Positions 1 through 12,500 of a stretch of 64,000 nt of DNA are shown here, one piece after another. The notes under the pieces were generated by a model that was given only the letters and a program-made list of their open reading frames with translations, made no database searches and was not told the DNA's origin. Each line of letters starts with the position of its first letter. Positions within the stretch are counted from its first letter, which is position 1. The translations under genes and the position numbers were made by a program. Source of the DNA: Anaeramoeba flamelloides (taxonomy: Eukaryota > Metamonada > Anaeramoebidae); contig JANTQA010000029.1 of NCBI GenBank assembly GCA_027625915.1, forward strand, positions 2,046,001-2,110,000. The letters run 5' to 3'.

Positions 1-3000
1 TCAGTATTACTACTACTATCATTATTTTCTAAAATGAAGAGTTTTGATTTTTTCAAATTAGAATTATCCATATTTTCTAGAGTATCAGAACTTTCTGAAA
101 TTTGTGACAAACGAATATAATTTTTTTTTTGTTCTTTCTTTTTGATTGTTTTTTCTTTTTTAATTATTCTCTTGTTTAATTGACCATCGCTTTTATTTAT
201 TAATCTAACAGACTGTTCAAGATTTTTTATTTTTGTGTTACTCAGTATTGTAATTAATCCTAATTCTTCTAAACTCTTATTATCATTATCATTGCCATTA
301 CCATTACCATTTTCATTTTCATTCTTATTCTTTTCATCTATTTCATTACTAATGTTGTTTTCGTGATCGTAAACATCATTATCATAATCATTCTTCCGAA
401 TATCAATGTTATTTATTTTTTTTGTATTATTATTCAAATAATTATCTGAGATCCTTTTCCAAGATTTAATTTTTACAAATTTTCTTGGAATTTTATTTTG
501 ATCAATAACTAAAGAAGAAAGGATTGGTGGGAAATCATTGTCAATGAATTTTTTACCGGACTTAATACACTGCTCAAGAATCTGTTCTTCTAATAATTTG
601 GTATCCATATTTTGAGAAAAAATTGAAGTTGACTTCTGATTTTGTAAAAAGGAACTACGCCTTCTTAAAGCCTTTTCTTCGAGTTTTTGATTAATTATAC
701 TGTGATTTTTTTCCAAATATTTTTCTTTCAGATATTGCTTTCTTTTGCTATCAAACATTTTTAATTTGTTTTCTTCCCATTCATATATTTCATTTAAATC
801 TAAATTATCCATTCCATTTTCTTCCAAGAATTCCTTCATTTCTGCTTCAAATAAATAATGACTGGAACGTGAGGTCAAAATAATTAATATCTGGAATATT
901 GCTTCAAATCTTGTTCGAATATAATGTTCTTCTCTAGCTTGTTCTTCTAATTCACCCAGATGCAAGTATAAATTTCGAACATTTGAAAATTCATCTTTCA
1001 TTAATTGGGATTTATTATCTCTCAATTTTTGTAATAATCTTTCTGTTTGTTTCACTAGATATAAAAATCTTTGAGTAGCATTTAGATATGTTTGATCTGA
1101 TTTTGAATTTTCAAAATGCTGAAGGAGTAAATAATCTTCTTCTACATTTTTAAAATATGAATTTTCATCATAATTTTCATCATAATTTTCACTTTTCCTT
1201 TCTTTTTCCTTCACCTTATCGTTATCGTTATCCTTATCCTTATCCTTTCCCTTTCGATTTCCAACTTTATTTTGATTAATTTTATGAGAATTTAAAAATA
1301 TTTCAAAATCAATTGATGAATTTTGAGTTTTAGATTTCAAATTATTTTGATTTTTTTCATCATCTTCTTTATTAATATCATTGTGAAATAAATCATTTTT
1401 TTGATTTTTATTTACTTTTTGTATATCATTTTTTAATATTTTATTTTGAATTTTTTTTTCAGTTTTTTTTCCCATTTCCTTTCTGTTTTTAGAATCAGAA
1501 AGATTTTCTTTTACATTTTTATTGATATTTTCAAAGTTAAAATCTGGTTTTGAAGGTTTGTTTATTGGGAATTCATCAAGTAATAAATCTGTGAGACCAC
1601 GGTCATTAAATGAGTTTGGATATTCAATATATTTTTTTGATTTTTTAGAATGATTTTTTTTTTTTTTCATTTCAGTAATATAAGTTACAGGTATCGAATG
1701 CCCGCCCCCAATTTCCATATTTGCTTGGAAATTTTCTTCTAAATCCAACCATTCGATATCAGATTTCTTTGATCCATTCATTTTTTTTTTACATTTTTTT
1801 AATAAATCATATTGGCCCCAGCCAGACATTATATCATCAATTTTAATATTTTTTAAGATTGAAATATTTTCATCATTCCCTGTTCCATTTTCGCTACCAC
1901 TTATGCTTTCACTTCCACTTTTGACACCATTCCCACTCCTGCTCTTACTCTCACTCCCACCCCCGCTGTGAATTTCGCTTTCGCTTTCGCTTTCTTGAGA
2001 AGTAATTAATAATTTAGTATTAATCTCATTTTCCAATTCTTTGACTTTTTTTGTTTTTTTATGCTTTTTCATTTGTCTTTGTAATCCTTGTTTACTTTTT
2101 GAAACATTTAGATTCTTTAAAAATGTGTTATTTATAATTGAAGAATCCTTTTGAGAATCAATAATTTCTAATATTGGCCGAATTTGTTTGTTGTATGATT
2201 GTTGATAACAATAATTAATTTGATTATCTGTTAGTGATGTTACAGAATTTGAAAATAATTTTTTCGTTTTACTAATTCTATTTTTGGTATCAATATAAAG
2301 ATAGCAAACAATAAACATGGATATAAAAATCCCAATTGTAGTGTTAATAATAAACATTGAAGCTATGCTACCCCAAATCCATACGCATAAAAAGGAAATT
2401 AATTTATAAATGCTAGGCATGTTGAAATCTTCCAAATCATTATTATCCAAGTTAAAACGAAAAACAGGGAAATATTTTGATGAATATAAAGTTACAACAT
2501 AATCAGTTATTTCAACTCTTTTTGTTTCATTAATTGATATTAATAAAAAAATGAAAAACAGAATAAAGGCAATTGTTGTGAAGGCAAAAAAGGAAGTTTG
2601 GTAAATAAAAGATATTCCAATGCCCATGACTGCGATAAATAATAATATCAGTGTAATAAGGATCTTTAATTGGATGGAAATTGACACATTTAGAGAAGTG
2701 GATTTAAGGAAGATACTAAATGCCATTGTTTCCGAAAGAAATAATACCAAAAAAATAGTATATAATGGTTTGAAATGTGAAAATGAATCAAGAATTATCA
2801 AATATATAAATATAAGTACATGGATAACAATAAACCCAATTATTGTAGGCTTTGTTAAAATCCACATATTCTCTTTCCAATTGTTTAGTGTAAAGATTAG
2901 AACTATAATTAATGGTAATAAGCATGATATTGAAATTGCAATCATCGACTCATTTGAATAGATAGATTGCTTTAATATAACGTGTATTGAAATTATTGGA

Positions 3001-3536
3001 TAAAGAATAATCAAAAGTATTGAAAAAACAAAAAATAAGATTAAATGAAAATCAATTGTTGAAGTTCTTTTCCATTTCTTAATTATGACAGTAGACATAT
3101 ATATTACATCATAAATAACCGAAAAGCTAACCCCAGTAAACAAATTTGAATAGATTGTAATTAGATAACCCATAATTATTATTGATAATGGTATTAAAGT
3201 GAATCCAGCGATAAGAATATAAGCACTCAGTTGTAATTTGAAGGAAAAAAATTTTACAATTACTGTAAATATGGATTGAATTTTATCAGGTAAAAAACTA
3301 AAATCTTTTTTTGTTAAATATATTAAATGCCGGTATATGTATAACGCAATAAAAAAGGTAAAACAATAAATTACTAACATCACTTTCTTTTTTGTAACGA
3401 AATATAGATATAATGAAAATAGAACGGCAAGCAATCCAATCAATACTAGTACTATTAAATACATTTGATAATAACGTTTTGACAATTTTGGAAAACGGAT
3501 CATTAAATAAATAATTGGAAAATGTAAAACAAAAAG
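1..3536 (-). CDS. TML-calpain exon: last membrane helices, cytosolic arm, start of protease domain
   Basis: Open from its acceptor to the window edge, about 1178 codons. The acceptor is a clean pyrimidine tract ending in AATAATAG at 3537-3543 (read on the minus strand). About eleven membrane helices lie roughly between 3500 and 2290, including the segment YSSKYFPVF near 2480. A Ser/Gly-rich linker (around 2000-1880) and a Lys/Asn-rich region follow. The arm, with a conserved acidic/helical block ending in LKEKYLEKNH, lies near 1060-690. The CysPc start FIDNDFPP is near 560-525 and the W-K-R-I-S-D motif near 460-440. From there to position 1 the frame is Asn/Asp/Lys-rich low complexity, so the protease core is interrupted before its catalytic cysteine. 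No laminin-G-like (LG3) segment is visible between arm and protease, unlike plant DEK1. Confidence 0.85.
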
Positions 3537-6500
3537 CTATTATTAAAAAGAGAATTAATATAAAGAAGAAAAGGAAGAAGATTATAAATAATATCAATAT
3601 AAATGCTTGTTAATGATATTCAAAATATTTTAAGAGTGGTATGATTTAATATGAAAGATATTATTTGTAATTTTATTTGTTTTAAAGTTTTTATCTTGAA
3701 GATCCAATATTTTATCATTTACTGACAATTTTTTTTTTTTTTGAGAAAGAAGTGTAAATTACACTATAAGTGCCCTTATACTTGAATTTTCTTTCAGAAA
3801 TTTAATCATAAATCATAGATTACAAGATTATTAATTATGAGACTATAATTTCAAACTGTTTTGATTTAAAATTAATTCCTTAAGATTTAATTATTTCTTG
3901 TAATTTTTTTGAAAAATTAATCTATCTTTTTGGTAGGAAGTAAAATACCCATAAAAAATGATCAATATTTACTATTATTTTTTTCTGTTCATATTTTAAA
4001 GATAAAGGAAAAAAATGATTTGATTTTTTATTTATTACATAATTTATATCTATTTAAGCAATTAGTAAATGTTCTGAATTGTAGTATTGTTGATATTAAA
4101 GGATAATTTAAATATTTTTGATTTGTAAATATTTTTTTTTGAAATTTTATTATTGTGAAATAATTTTGTGGAGTGTCGTCAAGTGCCGTCAAGTGCCTAG
4201 GTTTTCTTGAGGTTTTCTGTTTTATTCTGTTAAGTGTTCTAGGTTTTTTTGAGGTTTTCTATTTTATTTATGAAGTGTTCTAGGTTTTTTTACTTTTTGA
4301 AATAAACCAACAATTTTAATAAATTTTCGGTTTATTTCTAAAGTAAAAAAAACCTAACGAAAATCTATCGATTTTCCAAATAAACAGAAAAATCAAGAAA
4401 ATATAAAGGCGTTTTTTTTTAATTTTAGAAATAAATAGAAAATATAAGAAATTTTCTTTTTATTTCTTAAATTAAAAAAAAGATAACAGCGGTTTTTCGA
4501 AATTCAAAAGAATTGAATATAATCAAAGATTTTACTCCATTCTTTTAAATTTTGGAAAACCTAACGACATTTCCAGCTCTTGGAATTCAATAATTCATTA
4601 TATCTATATTTATAAATTTCTTTTTTCAATTCAATTAAATCTTTTGAATTCCAATAGATTTTATTGTTTGTTTTCTGATTGAATTTTATTAATGATTCTA
4701 AATTAGGCAGAGATAAATTTCCTAATAAATTTATTAATTAAAATTACTAAATTTTCAAATTTAAATTCTGTTTTGTAAATAAGGATTGGCGTGTTTCAGT
4801 TTATTTTACATATTCCAGTAATACATATGTTAATCCAAGAGTTTTAAAAAATAATTTAGGGTTGCTGTTTTATAATTATATATTTCCAACCCATGTATTA
4901 ATTGACTTATTATAAAAGATTTAAATAATCTAATTTTTAAACTATTATTCAGAGAATTGTTATTAAATACTCGTTTATAATTGGTATATGTTTCTTTCGA
5001 TTTTTTCAAATTATAAACTATATGTGAAATTTTATCTAAATAAATTCCTGAATATTTAATCTTTTATAAATCTTTTGATATAATTTCTGTTTTATCTTTA
5101 TTAGATTTTAATCTAAATTGAATAATAATTCCATGTATTGAATTTAATTTTTTGATTTAGATAATTGTTGTTTTCTTTTGTGATGAAGAAAAAATGATCT
5201 ACAAACATTTGGCTATGAGTTGTTAATGATATAATTTTTAACAAAAGGAAATATGAAAATAAGGCAAATAAAAAGGTGATCAAAGATCTACTTTAAATAT
5301 ACCAAGTCCTTCCCCTTGATAATATTTTAATAAAAAGTTTTTGATAATTTTATTTAAAATAAATTGTTTTTATTTTTTATCTAATTATTCGAAAATTTAT
5401 TGAATCAAAAAAATTTTTGCTATATCAATTATTATATTGTACATTTTTATCATTTCCATTTTCATTATTTGATTTAAAAAAAAAATGGTATTGATTAATT
5501 GTTTTACTATTAAAGAGTTTAAAATTATAAATTATCAATATACTATATTGTATTACAATAAATCATTTACATGAAAATAATCCCATACAAGATTTTTAAT
5601 TGTTAATCATAGAAAAAAAAATTGTTTTGTCATTGATAAATATTTTCTTTTTATAAGTATCAAACCCTTTTGAAATTATAACTCAACACTTATTAGAATG
5701 ATGATTAATGAAATTTCACTTGTTCAAAACACTCTTCATTTAGTCAATCAAAAAACAAGAATAAAAATTACCATTTTCCAAACTCTAATAAATTTCTATA
5801 AAACTTGATTGTCTTTCAAAAAAAGTAGATCTACTTTTGTATTTATAAACAATAACTTGATTATTCTAGATACAGTTTACTTTGATAAACTTTATGTAGG
5901 CTTATCATTTAGAGTCAGATCAAAAATTTGTTTATTGATAAAAAGAATTCGATTGAAAATCAAAGCAATTACTCAACAATTTCCCTAATATTAACAATTA
6001 AAAATTGTGTCTGGGATTATTTTCATATAAGTGATTTTTTTCAATGCTATCCCTAATAATAAAAATAATTTTAAAACAATCAGATAACATCTTCAGAACA
6101 AAAATATTGTTTATATTGTGGTTTTTTACATAAAAAAAAATTATAATAATGTTTTTGTAACATGTATTAATTTTTATTCTTTTAAAATATTTAATAATTG
6201 TAAAATCAATTTTTTATTTATTTGTATAAAATCTTGTAAAAAAATAAAATTGAAAATATTTAATTACAATTCTTTTTTAAAAAAATAATTTTTTCAACAA
6301 TTTTACAATTTAAAACAGTTTTCTACAATTTTTTTTTAATAATGAAACATTTTTAGAAGGATATATTATGTATTTTTTTTTTTTATTCTATTATTGTTTT
6401 ATAATATCCTTAATTTATAACAAATTATAAACATTTTTTATTTTATATAACACCAATATATCATTTTACATAATTTTAAAACACATTTTATCACAAAGAA

Positions 6501-9500
6501 AATTATATAAAATATCTTCATTTATTGATAACCTTTATAGATGAGGTTATTAATCTTTTAAGGAACTTCTTTCAAATTTAATAACACTTTCAACATTTAT
6601 AACGCGGCTTTATCACACTATATGACATGTTATAACATATTTTTATTATTATTATTATTAGGGTATAAAATTAAGCTATTTCCAAAAAAGTGGGGCAATT
6701 TTATTTTGAAATATCCATATTTAACTTTATTATAAGGTTTACTATATAAATACCGAAAATCATTATCAATCATTTATAGATTTTGAATTTTCAAAAACTG
6801 TTTTTAATGAGTGTGGCATTGTATTAATAAAAGATATGAAAATTTTGATCTCGGTTTTTTATGATATTTATTAAGGAGTAAAAATTGATTATTTTTTTTT
6901 CTTTTTGATCAAAAAAAATAGTTTTCTAAAGTAGGATAATCTTGGATAGAATTTCAAATATGAATGTATAATCTATAACTGTATTTTCTTGTTTAGAAAA
7001 TCTTTTGTTTCTTTCCTATTGCTTTTTTTTTCTTGAAATCGTTTTGGACATTGTTTTCTCCAAAAAAAAGTGTTAAATTTTTTTTTTGTTTTTTTGGAAA
7101 TATTTTAATGTTTATATTTTGAAATAAATACTAGAGTATTGATTAAATAAGTATTAATATTTCACTTAATTTGATAATACCAGTTTACGAATAGAACCAA
7201 TTAAAGAAAATATTGTTTGAAATGTTAAAAAAAATGCTTCACTTTTTTGGAAATGTAGTAGATTCATCAACATGATTCAAATGAATTATTAAGTTTTTTA
7301 ATTGAAGATAATTCAAAATAAATAAAAAGATAGAATAATTGAAAAGAAAATTCGAAAAAAAAAATAATAAATAAATAAATACCATCATCCCATATGCAAT
7401 TTTGACTTGTGAAATAGAAAAATAGTTTTCTAAGTCAATAGCAAAAGTAATAATTAGAATTTCAACGAAAAATAACAATGTAAAAATTAGATATACACCA
7501 ATGAACCACATATATGGATATTGTATTAATAATCTATTAAATAGATTTAATTTTTTGAAATTTTTTGGCTTTTTTCGTTTTTGTTTTTTTTTTGAAACTA
7601 AACTAAAAAGTGATTTTTGTGAAATTTTGTATCTTGGAAAAAGATTATAAATCATCCCATAAAATAAAACAGCAGTTGTTAATCCATAAACTAGAATATG
7701 ACCAATAAACCAATTGCTATGTTAAGAGTTAAATGAATAATTATGATAATAGATAATTTTTTATTATTTGGTTTGGTTTGTGAAAAAAATTAAATTTATT
7801 TATTAAATTTTTATATTTTATTAAATTATTCACTGAAATGAAATAAAAATGAACAAAACTTGTTTTTATCTGATTTTTACACATATCAAAAATATTTAGA
7901 TGTTATAACATAACTTTTAAGAAAAAATGTCATTTATAAAATAATAATCTTATTTTCTCTCGAATTGCCCAGCCTATGAGAATAATTGTAAAATTTTGAT
8001 ATCTGAATTAAAAAAAAAATAATATGTCTAATATTTTTGATATTATTAGAAAAAAAGACTCTATATATTTATAAATTCGTAGTGGGTAATAAATAAAGAT
8101 ATATTTGAACCTTTTTTAAAAAATTATCAATAAAGGTTTAGAAATTCAGGAAGTGTCACAAAGTGTCTAGGTTTTGTTTTATATTTTAAAAAGAAAAAAA
8201 AACCTAGCATCCGTTAGGTTTTCCAGAATTTAAAATAATAGAGAAAAATCTTTAATTTTACTCAATTCTTTTAAATTCTGAAAAAGCTAATGGAGGTTTT
8301 TTTTCAATTTAAGAAATTAAAAGAAAATTTTTGAAATTTTTTTTTATTTCTACAAATAAAAAAAAACCTAGTCACTTGATTACACTCAATAACACTTAAA
8401 GTCACTCCACGGCATTTGAAGGTGCTCTATTACACTACTGTTCATTGAATTTATTATGATATTTGGCAATTCTTAAATATTCTTAACCTTCGCACATAAT
8501 TATTTTTTATTACGTTTTCTCTAAATTGATCTAGATTTACATCGAATAATTTTAAGTTATCTATTTCCCAATTAATATCTCCCTACAACCCAAAAAACAC
8601 TAAAAATGAAAAACTGATCAAATACCTTCGATTAAAAAAATTAAAAAAACTAAATGAAAACATAAAAATAAATAAAGTTTCAATTTAACTTTTTCTTGAA
8701 AACATTTTTTGCCAAAATGATTGAATTCAAACTTGAAATTATGTGTATTTTTATATACAATTTCTTGTTTTAACTCATTTACTAAAACAAATTCTAAATT
8801 ATGGGAATTTTATTTTCACAAAAGGGACTAATTTGGTCTTCAAATGTTTTTTTATTTTCAAATGGTAAAATTAAAAAAAAAGTTCTTTAAAAAGATAAAC
8901 TCTCTGGAAATATATTCTAATTTAATACTTTAACTTATTCTTTGATTTCAAAATTTTCTCAACCCCAATTTTTCAAAAAAAAATAAAAAAGTGCACAGTA
9001 ATTTTTTCAAAAATATTTTCGATATTCAAAAGTTGAGAGTGTTTTTATTCTAAAAAATTTTATCCCAGTGTTTAATGGAATTAAGTTATAACCTAGATTT
9101 CGAAAAATATTGATCATAAAAAAATAGTACTTAATTTCATTAAGGACATATTATCATTATCTTTATTTTTTTTTTTTTTAGAAAACTTTAATTTTTCTGA
9201 AATGTGTTTAAAAACTCAAAAGTCTAATTTTTGTTTATGTTTATATCTTCTTTTAAATAATTGTAATTCTGGCTTGATCAAGTTTTTCTTAAGTTTTATA
9301 AATTATTCTTGGTGATATTTTGATATTTTTTAAAAACTTTGACTTTTTTATTGATATAAACAGAAAATATTATTAAATTTCAAAATTGGTTAAAATTGAA
9401 TTTTTTTTGTATTTTTGAAGATTTTCTTGATTATTATTTTTATTGTTATGAAAGTTTTTAATGGTTTTTTTAGGGTTGTGGGAGGAAGGATTAAAAAGGT

Positions 9501-12500
9501 TATTTACAGTTTGGTTGTATTTTATCACTTAAATTGTAGAAAACTCAGAATATTGAAATTATCAATACTAAATATTATTCAAAAAATTTGTTCAGAACCT
9601 CATTTGTAACCACCCAAGTTAAGTGGAAAATTTTTACCCCTTAAAACAAGTTACATGACCTCAGTATGTCTTTTAATTATTTTTTTTTTTCAAAGTACTT
9701 GCCAAAATTCCCTAAGATAAAATTCAAACTACCCAAACCACCTCGAGAATACCTAAACCTATCATAAACTATCTCTAATCCTACCTGCAAAGTGGGTTTT
9801 AAATACCTACAGCCATTATAATTCAATGTATTTGACGATTTTGAAAAAAATGAGAATTTGACCAATTTTGAAATTTGAACAGATTTGAAAAGTAATAATT
9901 TTTCCATAAATGCATCTATTGAGTAAGATTTAATATAAATAATCCAAAAAACCGATCATTTATTTATTTAGCTGCAATTTTAATTTTTTTATTAAAAAAT
10001 AATTACTCACAATTTAATCTGGTAAAAATATATATTTGAAAAACAATTGTTTTATTATTATTATTGCTTTTACTTCTTTTTTATTTAATTTTAAAATGTG
10101 TGTATTTTATTGAGACAATTAAATTGAAGTTTGGTTCAAAAACCAATTTACAACAAGAATTACACTGCTAATATATAATTTTTTAATTTATTCTTAAAAA
10201 ATTGAAGAAATTAAATTTAAAAAAAAACATTTTTTTAAAGATTTTAAAATTACTGTGTGATAGGTTCAATTCAAGAAGATGATGTGATAAGATTTAAAAA
10301 GGAGAAGGAAAAGAAAAATGAAAAAAAAAAAGAGGCAGTTCACATTTTTTTTTTTTTAATAAACTGCTTAATAAATATGGTCAAAAAGGAAAAAAACATA
10401 CTCTACACTTGTGATTGATAATAATAATCGAATAATTCCTAATATAAATGAAACGAAAGTCGGTTTTGCGTAGCCTATCCTCTGTAAAACATTATTCAGA
10501 ATAAAGTCAACAATCAATATTGTAAGAACGTTTACAAATCCAAAATATTTGAGTTTTGGTAAATAGATTAAAAGTGTTGTTGCATAGGACAATAAAAATA
10601 ATAATGAAATAATATTATATAATAGCCTTTTTAATTTAAATATTGAGTATGTTAATTCTGTTTCTTCCATTAAACTTCGATGTATTAATACAGATTTTAA
10701 ATTATAATCCGAATATTCAAATTCCAAAAAGAAGATCGCTGATTTAAATATAAAATTAAACCCTAAAAACGTAAATGAAATGGTCATAACTGATGTTTTA
10801 TTGAATAAAGCCAATGCACACTGGTGGAAAATCCAAAGAACAACAATTAAATAACTTAAATATTTCATAATATCTATGCTTATAATAAAAGGTAATAATA
10901 TGTTATATAAAGAAAGAAAGGAGATTAAAAAATGGAGGTATTCATAAATACAGTTGTAACAATTTAAAATTTAATTTAGTGCCATTTGATTTGCATACAA
11001 CAAAAATAAATTACAAAATATGAATATTTGATAAGTAAAATAAGTACAGCCTTACATCGTATTTGGAGCTTACATATAAAATCTTAAATTTTCAATGTGT
11101 AGGAAATAATCAAAATATTGTAATTGGAAAAAAATTGTAAAAAATTATATTAGATTATTTACAGTATATTTATATTCTGATCAGATCCTAGTACCCTAAT
11201 AAAAAAAGTTTTTTATAACATATTATAAATGTGTTGTAAAGGTGTTATAAAGGTTCAAAATGTTATAAAATTTTATAATAAAAACTTTTATAACACTAAT
11301 ATTTGTTATAAAACGTGTTATAAAATTTGTAACATGTTATAAGCCTGTTACAAGAATATTTTTAGAAAAAATATTGAAAAAATCATCATATAAAAGGAAA
11401 TATTGTTCTAAAACTGTTATATAGATGTTATCAAAAACATTTTTTTATTAGGGGTATTTACAGTAATTGGATTCACCTTAAGAATGATTACCCTCTAAAT
11501 ACATTTAAAAGATCATTTTTTTTTCCTATGGGAATTTCCTTTAACAAATGTTAAATTTCTTTTAAAACTTTTTAATTTTCTTTGTACATTTTTTTAACTT
11601 CTTTTAAGCCTCATAAAACTCATTAAAACTTTCTTAAATTTTTTGAAACTTTGAAAGAAGGTTTAAAATGTGTTTAAACAGAATCCATAAAAAGGTGTAA
11701 AAATCTTTATTAAAACCAAAAAGTGTAAAATATAGATCAAAAAAATAACAAAAAAAGAAAATAACGAAAACCTAAGCCAAATTTTTAAATTAGTCGCAAT
11801 TTTTTTATTATTATTTTTTTCTTTTTTCATTTGTCTTTCAAAATATAAAAAGATTACACTATATTTTTATTTATTAATCTATATTGGTTATTATATCTAA
11901 AAACTTTAGTAAAATACATTATTATTTAAAAAAAACAACAATTCAACAAATTTTTTTCTGATGAAAAATCTGTTTCTATTTTTGAAATTTAGCTTAAATC
12001 ATATTTGGAGTATTTTTTTTTAAGTCATCTAAATAATTTTTTAGCTTAAAATAAACAGTGAAAAATGGTTTAAATTTAAAAATCTTTTCCAAATAAAAAA
12101 AATCTGGAATTTCAGACTTTGAATTTATTAAAAATATAAAAATCTCAGACGATTTTATTCTTTTCGTTTTGGATTGACTAGTGAGGTTATCTGCACTTTT
12201 ATTATTTGAGTTTATTAATTGTTTTCTCTCAAATTTATTCTAATTATTTGATTTAACCACGTAAAAAGTGGACAAATTCAATCAAAAAGATTTTTTTTTA
12301 ACCTTTTTATAGGTTATTTTAAAGCCAATTAGTTGAAAATTTTTTAATGTTGAATAATTATCGAAACACCAAATTGTGATCTTGTGAAAAAAAGAATTTA
12401 TTATTATTATTATGGATAAGTGTAAATTACGCTCTAGATGTCCTTTGACTTGAATTGATGAAAGGAAATTTAAGTGTAAAATCATATATTTAAACATGAT

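Larger units (their letters stand above)
3537..7271 (-). other. Intron of the TML-calpain (3.7 kb)
   Basis: Non-coding and very AT-rich. It contains a repeat with GTCAAGTGCC motifs (about 4165-4580), a fragment of the dispersed repeat at 3745-3800 and an inserted TIR element at 6673-7259. A stretch ending ATTATTATTAGGG near 6640-6663 may be the end of another CCCTAATA element. I see no coding signal elsewhere. Confidence 0.65.

Noticed and set aside
2620-2961. Plus-strand open frame of 113 codons
   Set aside because: It lies wholly opposite the well-supported calpain exon and has no recognisable features.
3298-3597. Separate 99-codon hydrophobic minus-strand protein
   Set aside because: It is a shifted reading of the calpain exon; the other frame continues unbroken into the long downstream coding region and starts at a good acceptor.
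9677-9907. 76-codon minus-strand frame as an extra calpain exon
   Set aside because: No hydrophobic helix, and the flanking exons already join in phase and by homology.
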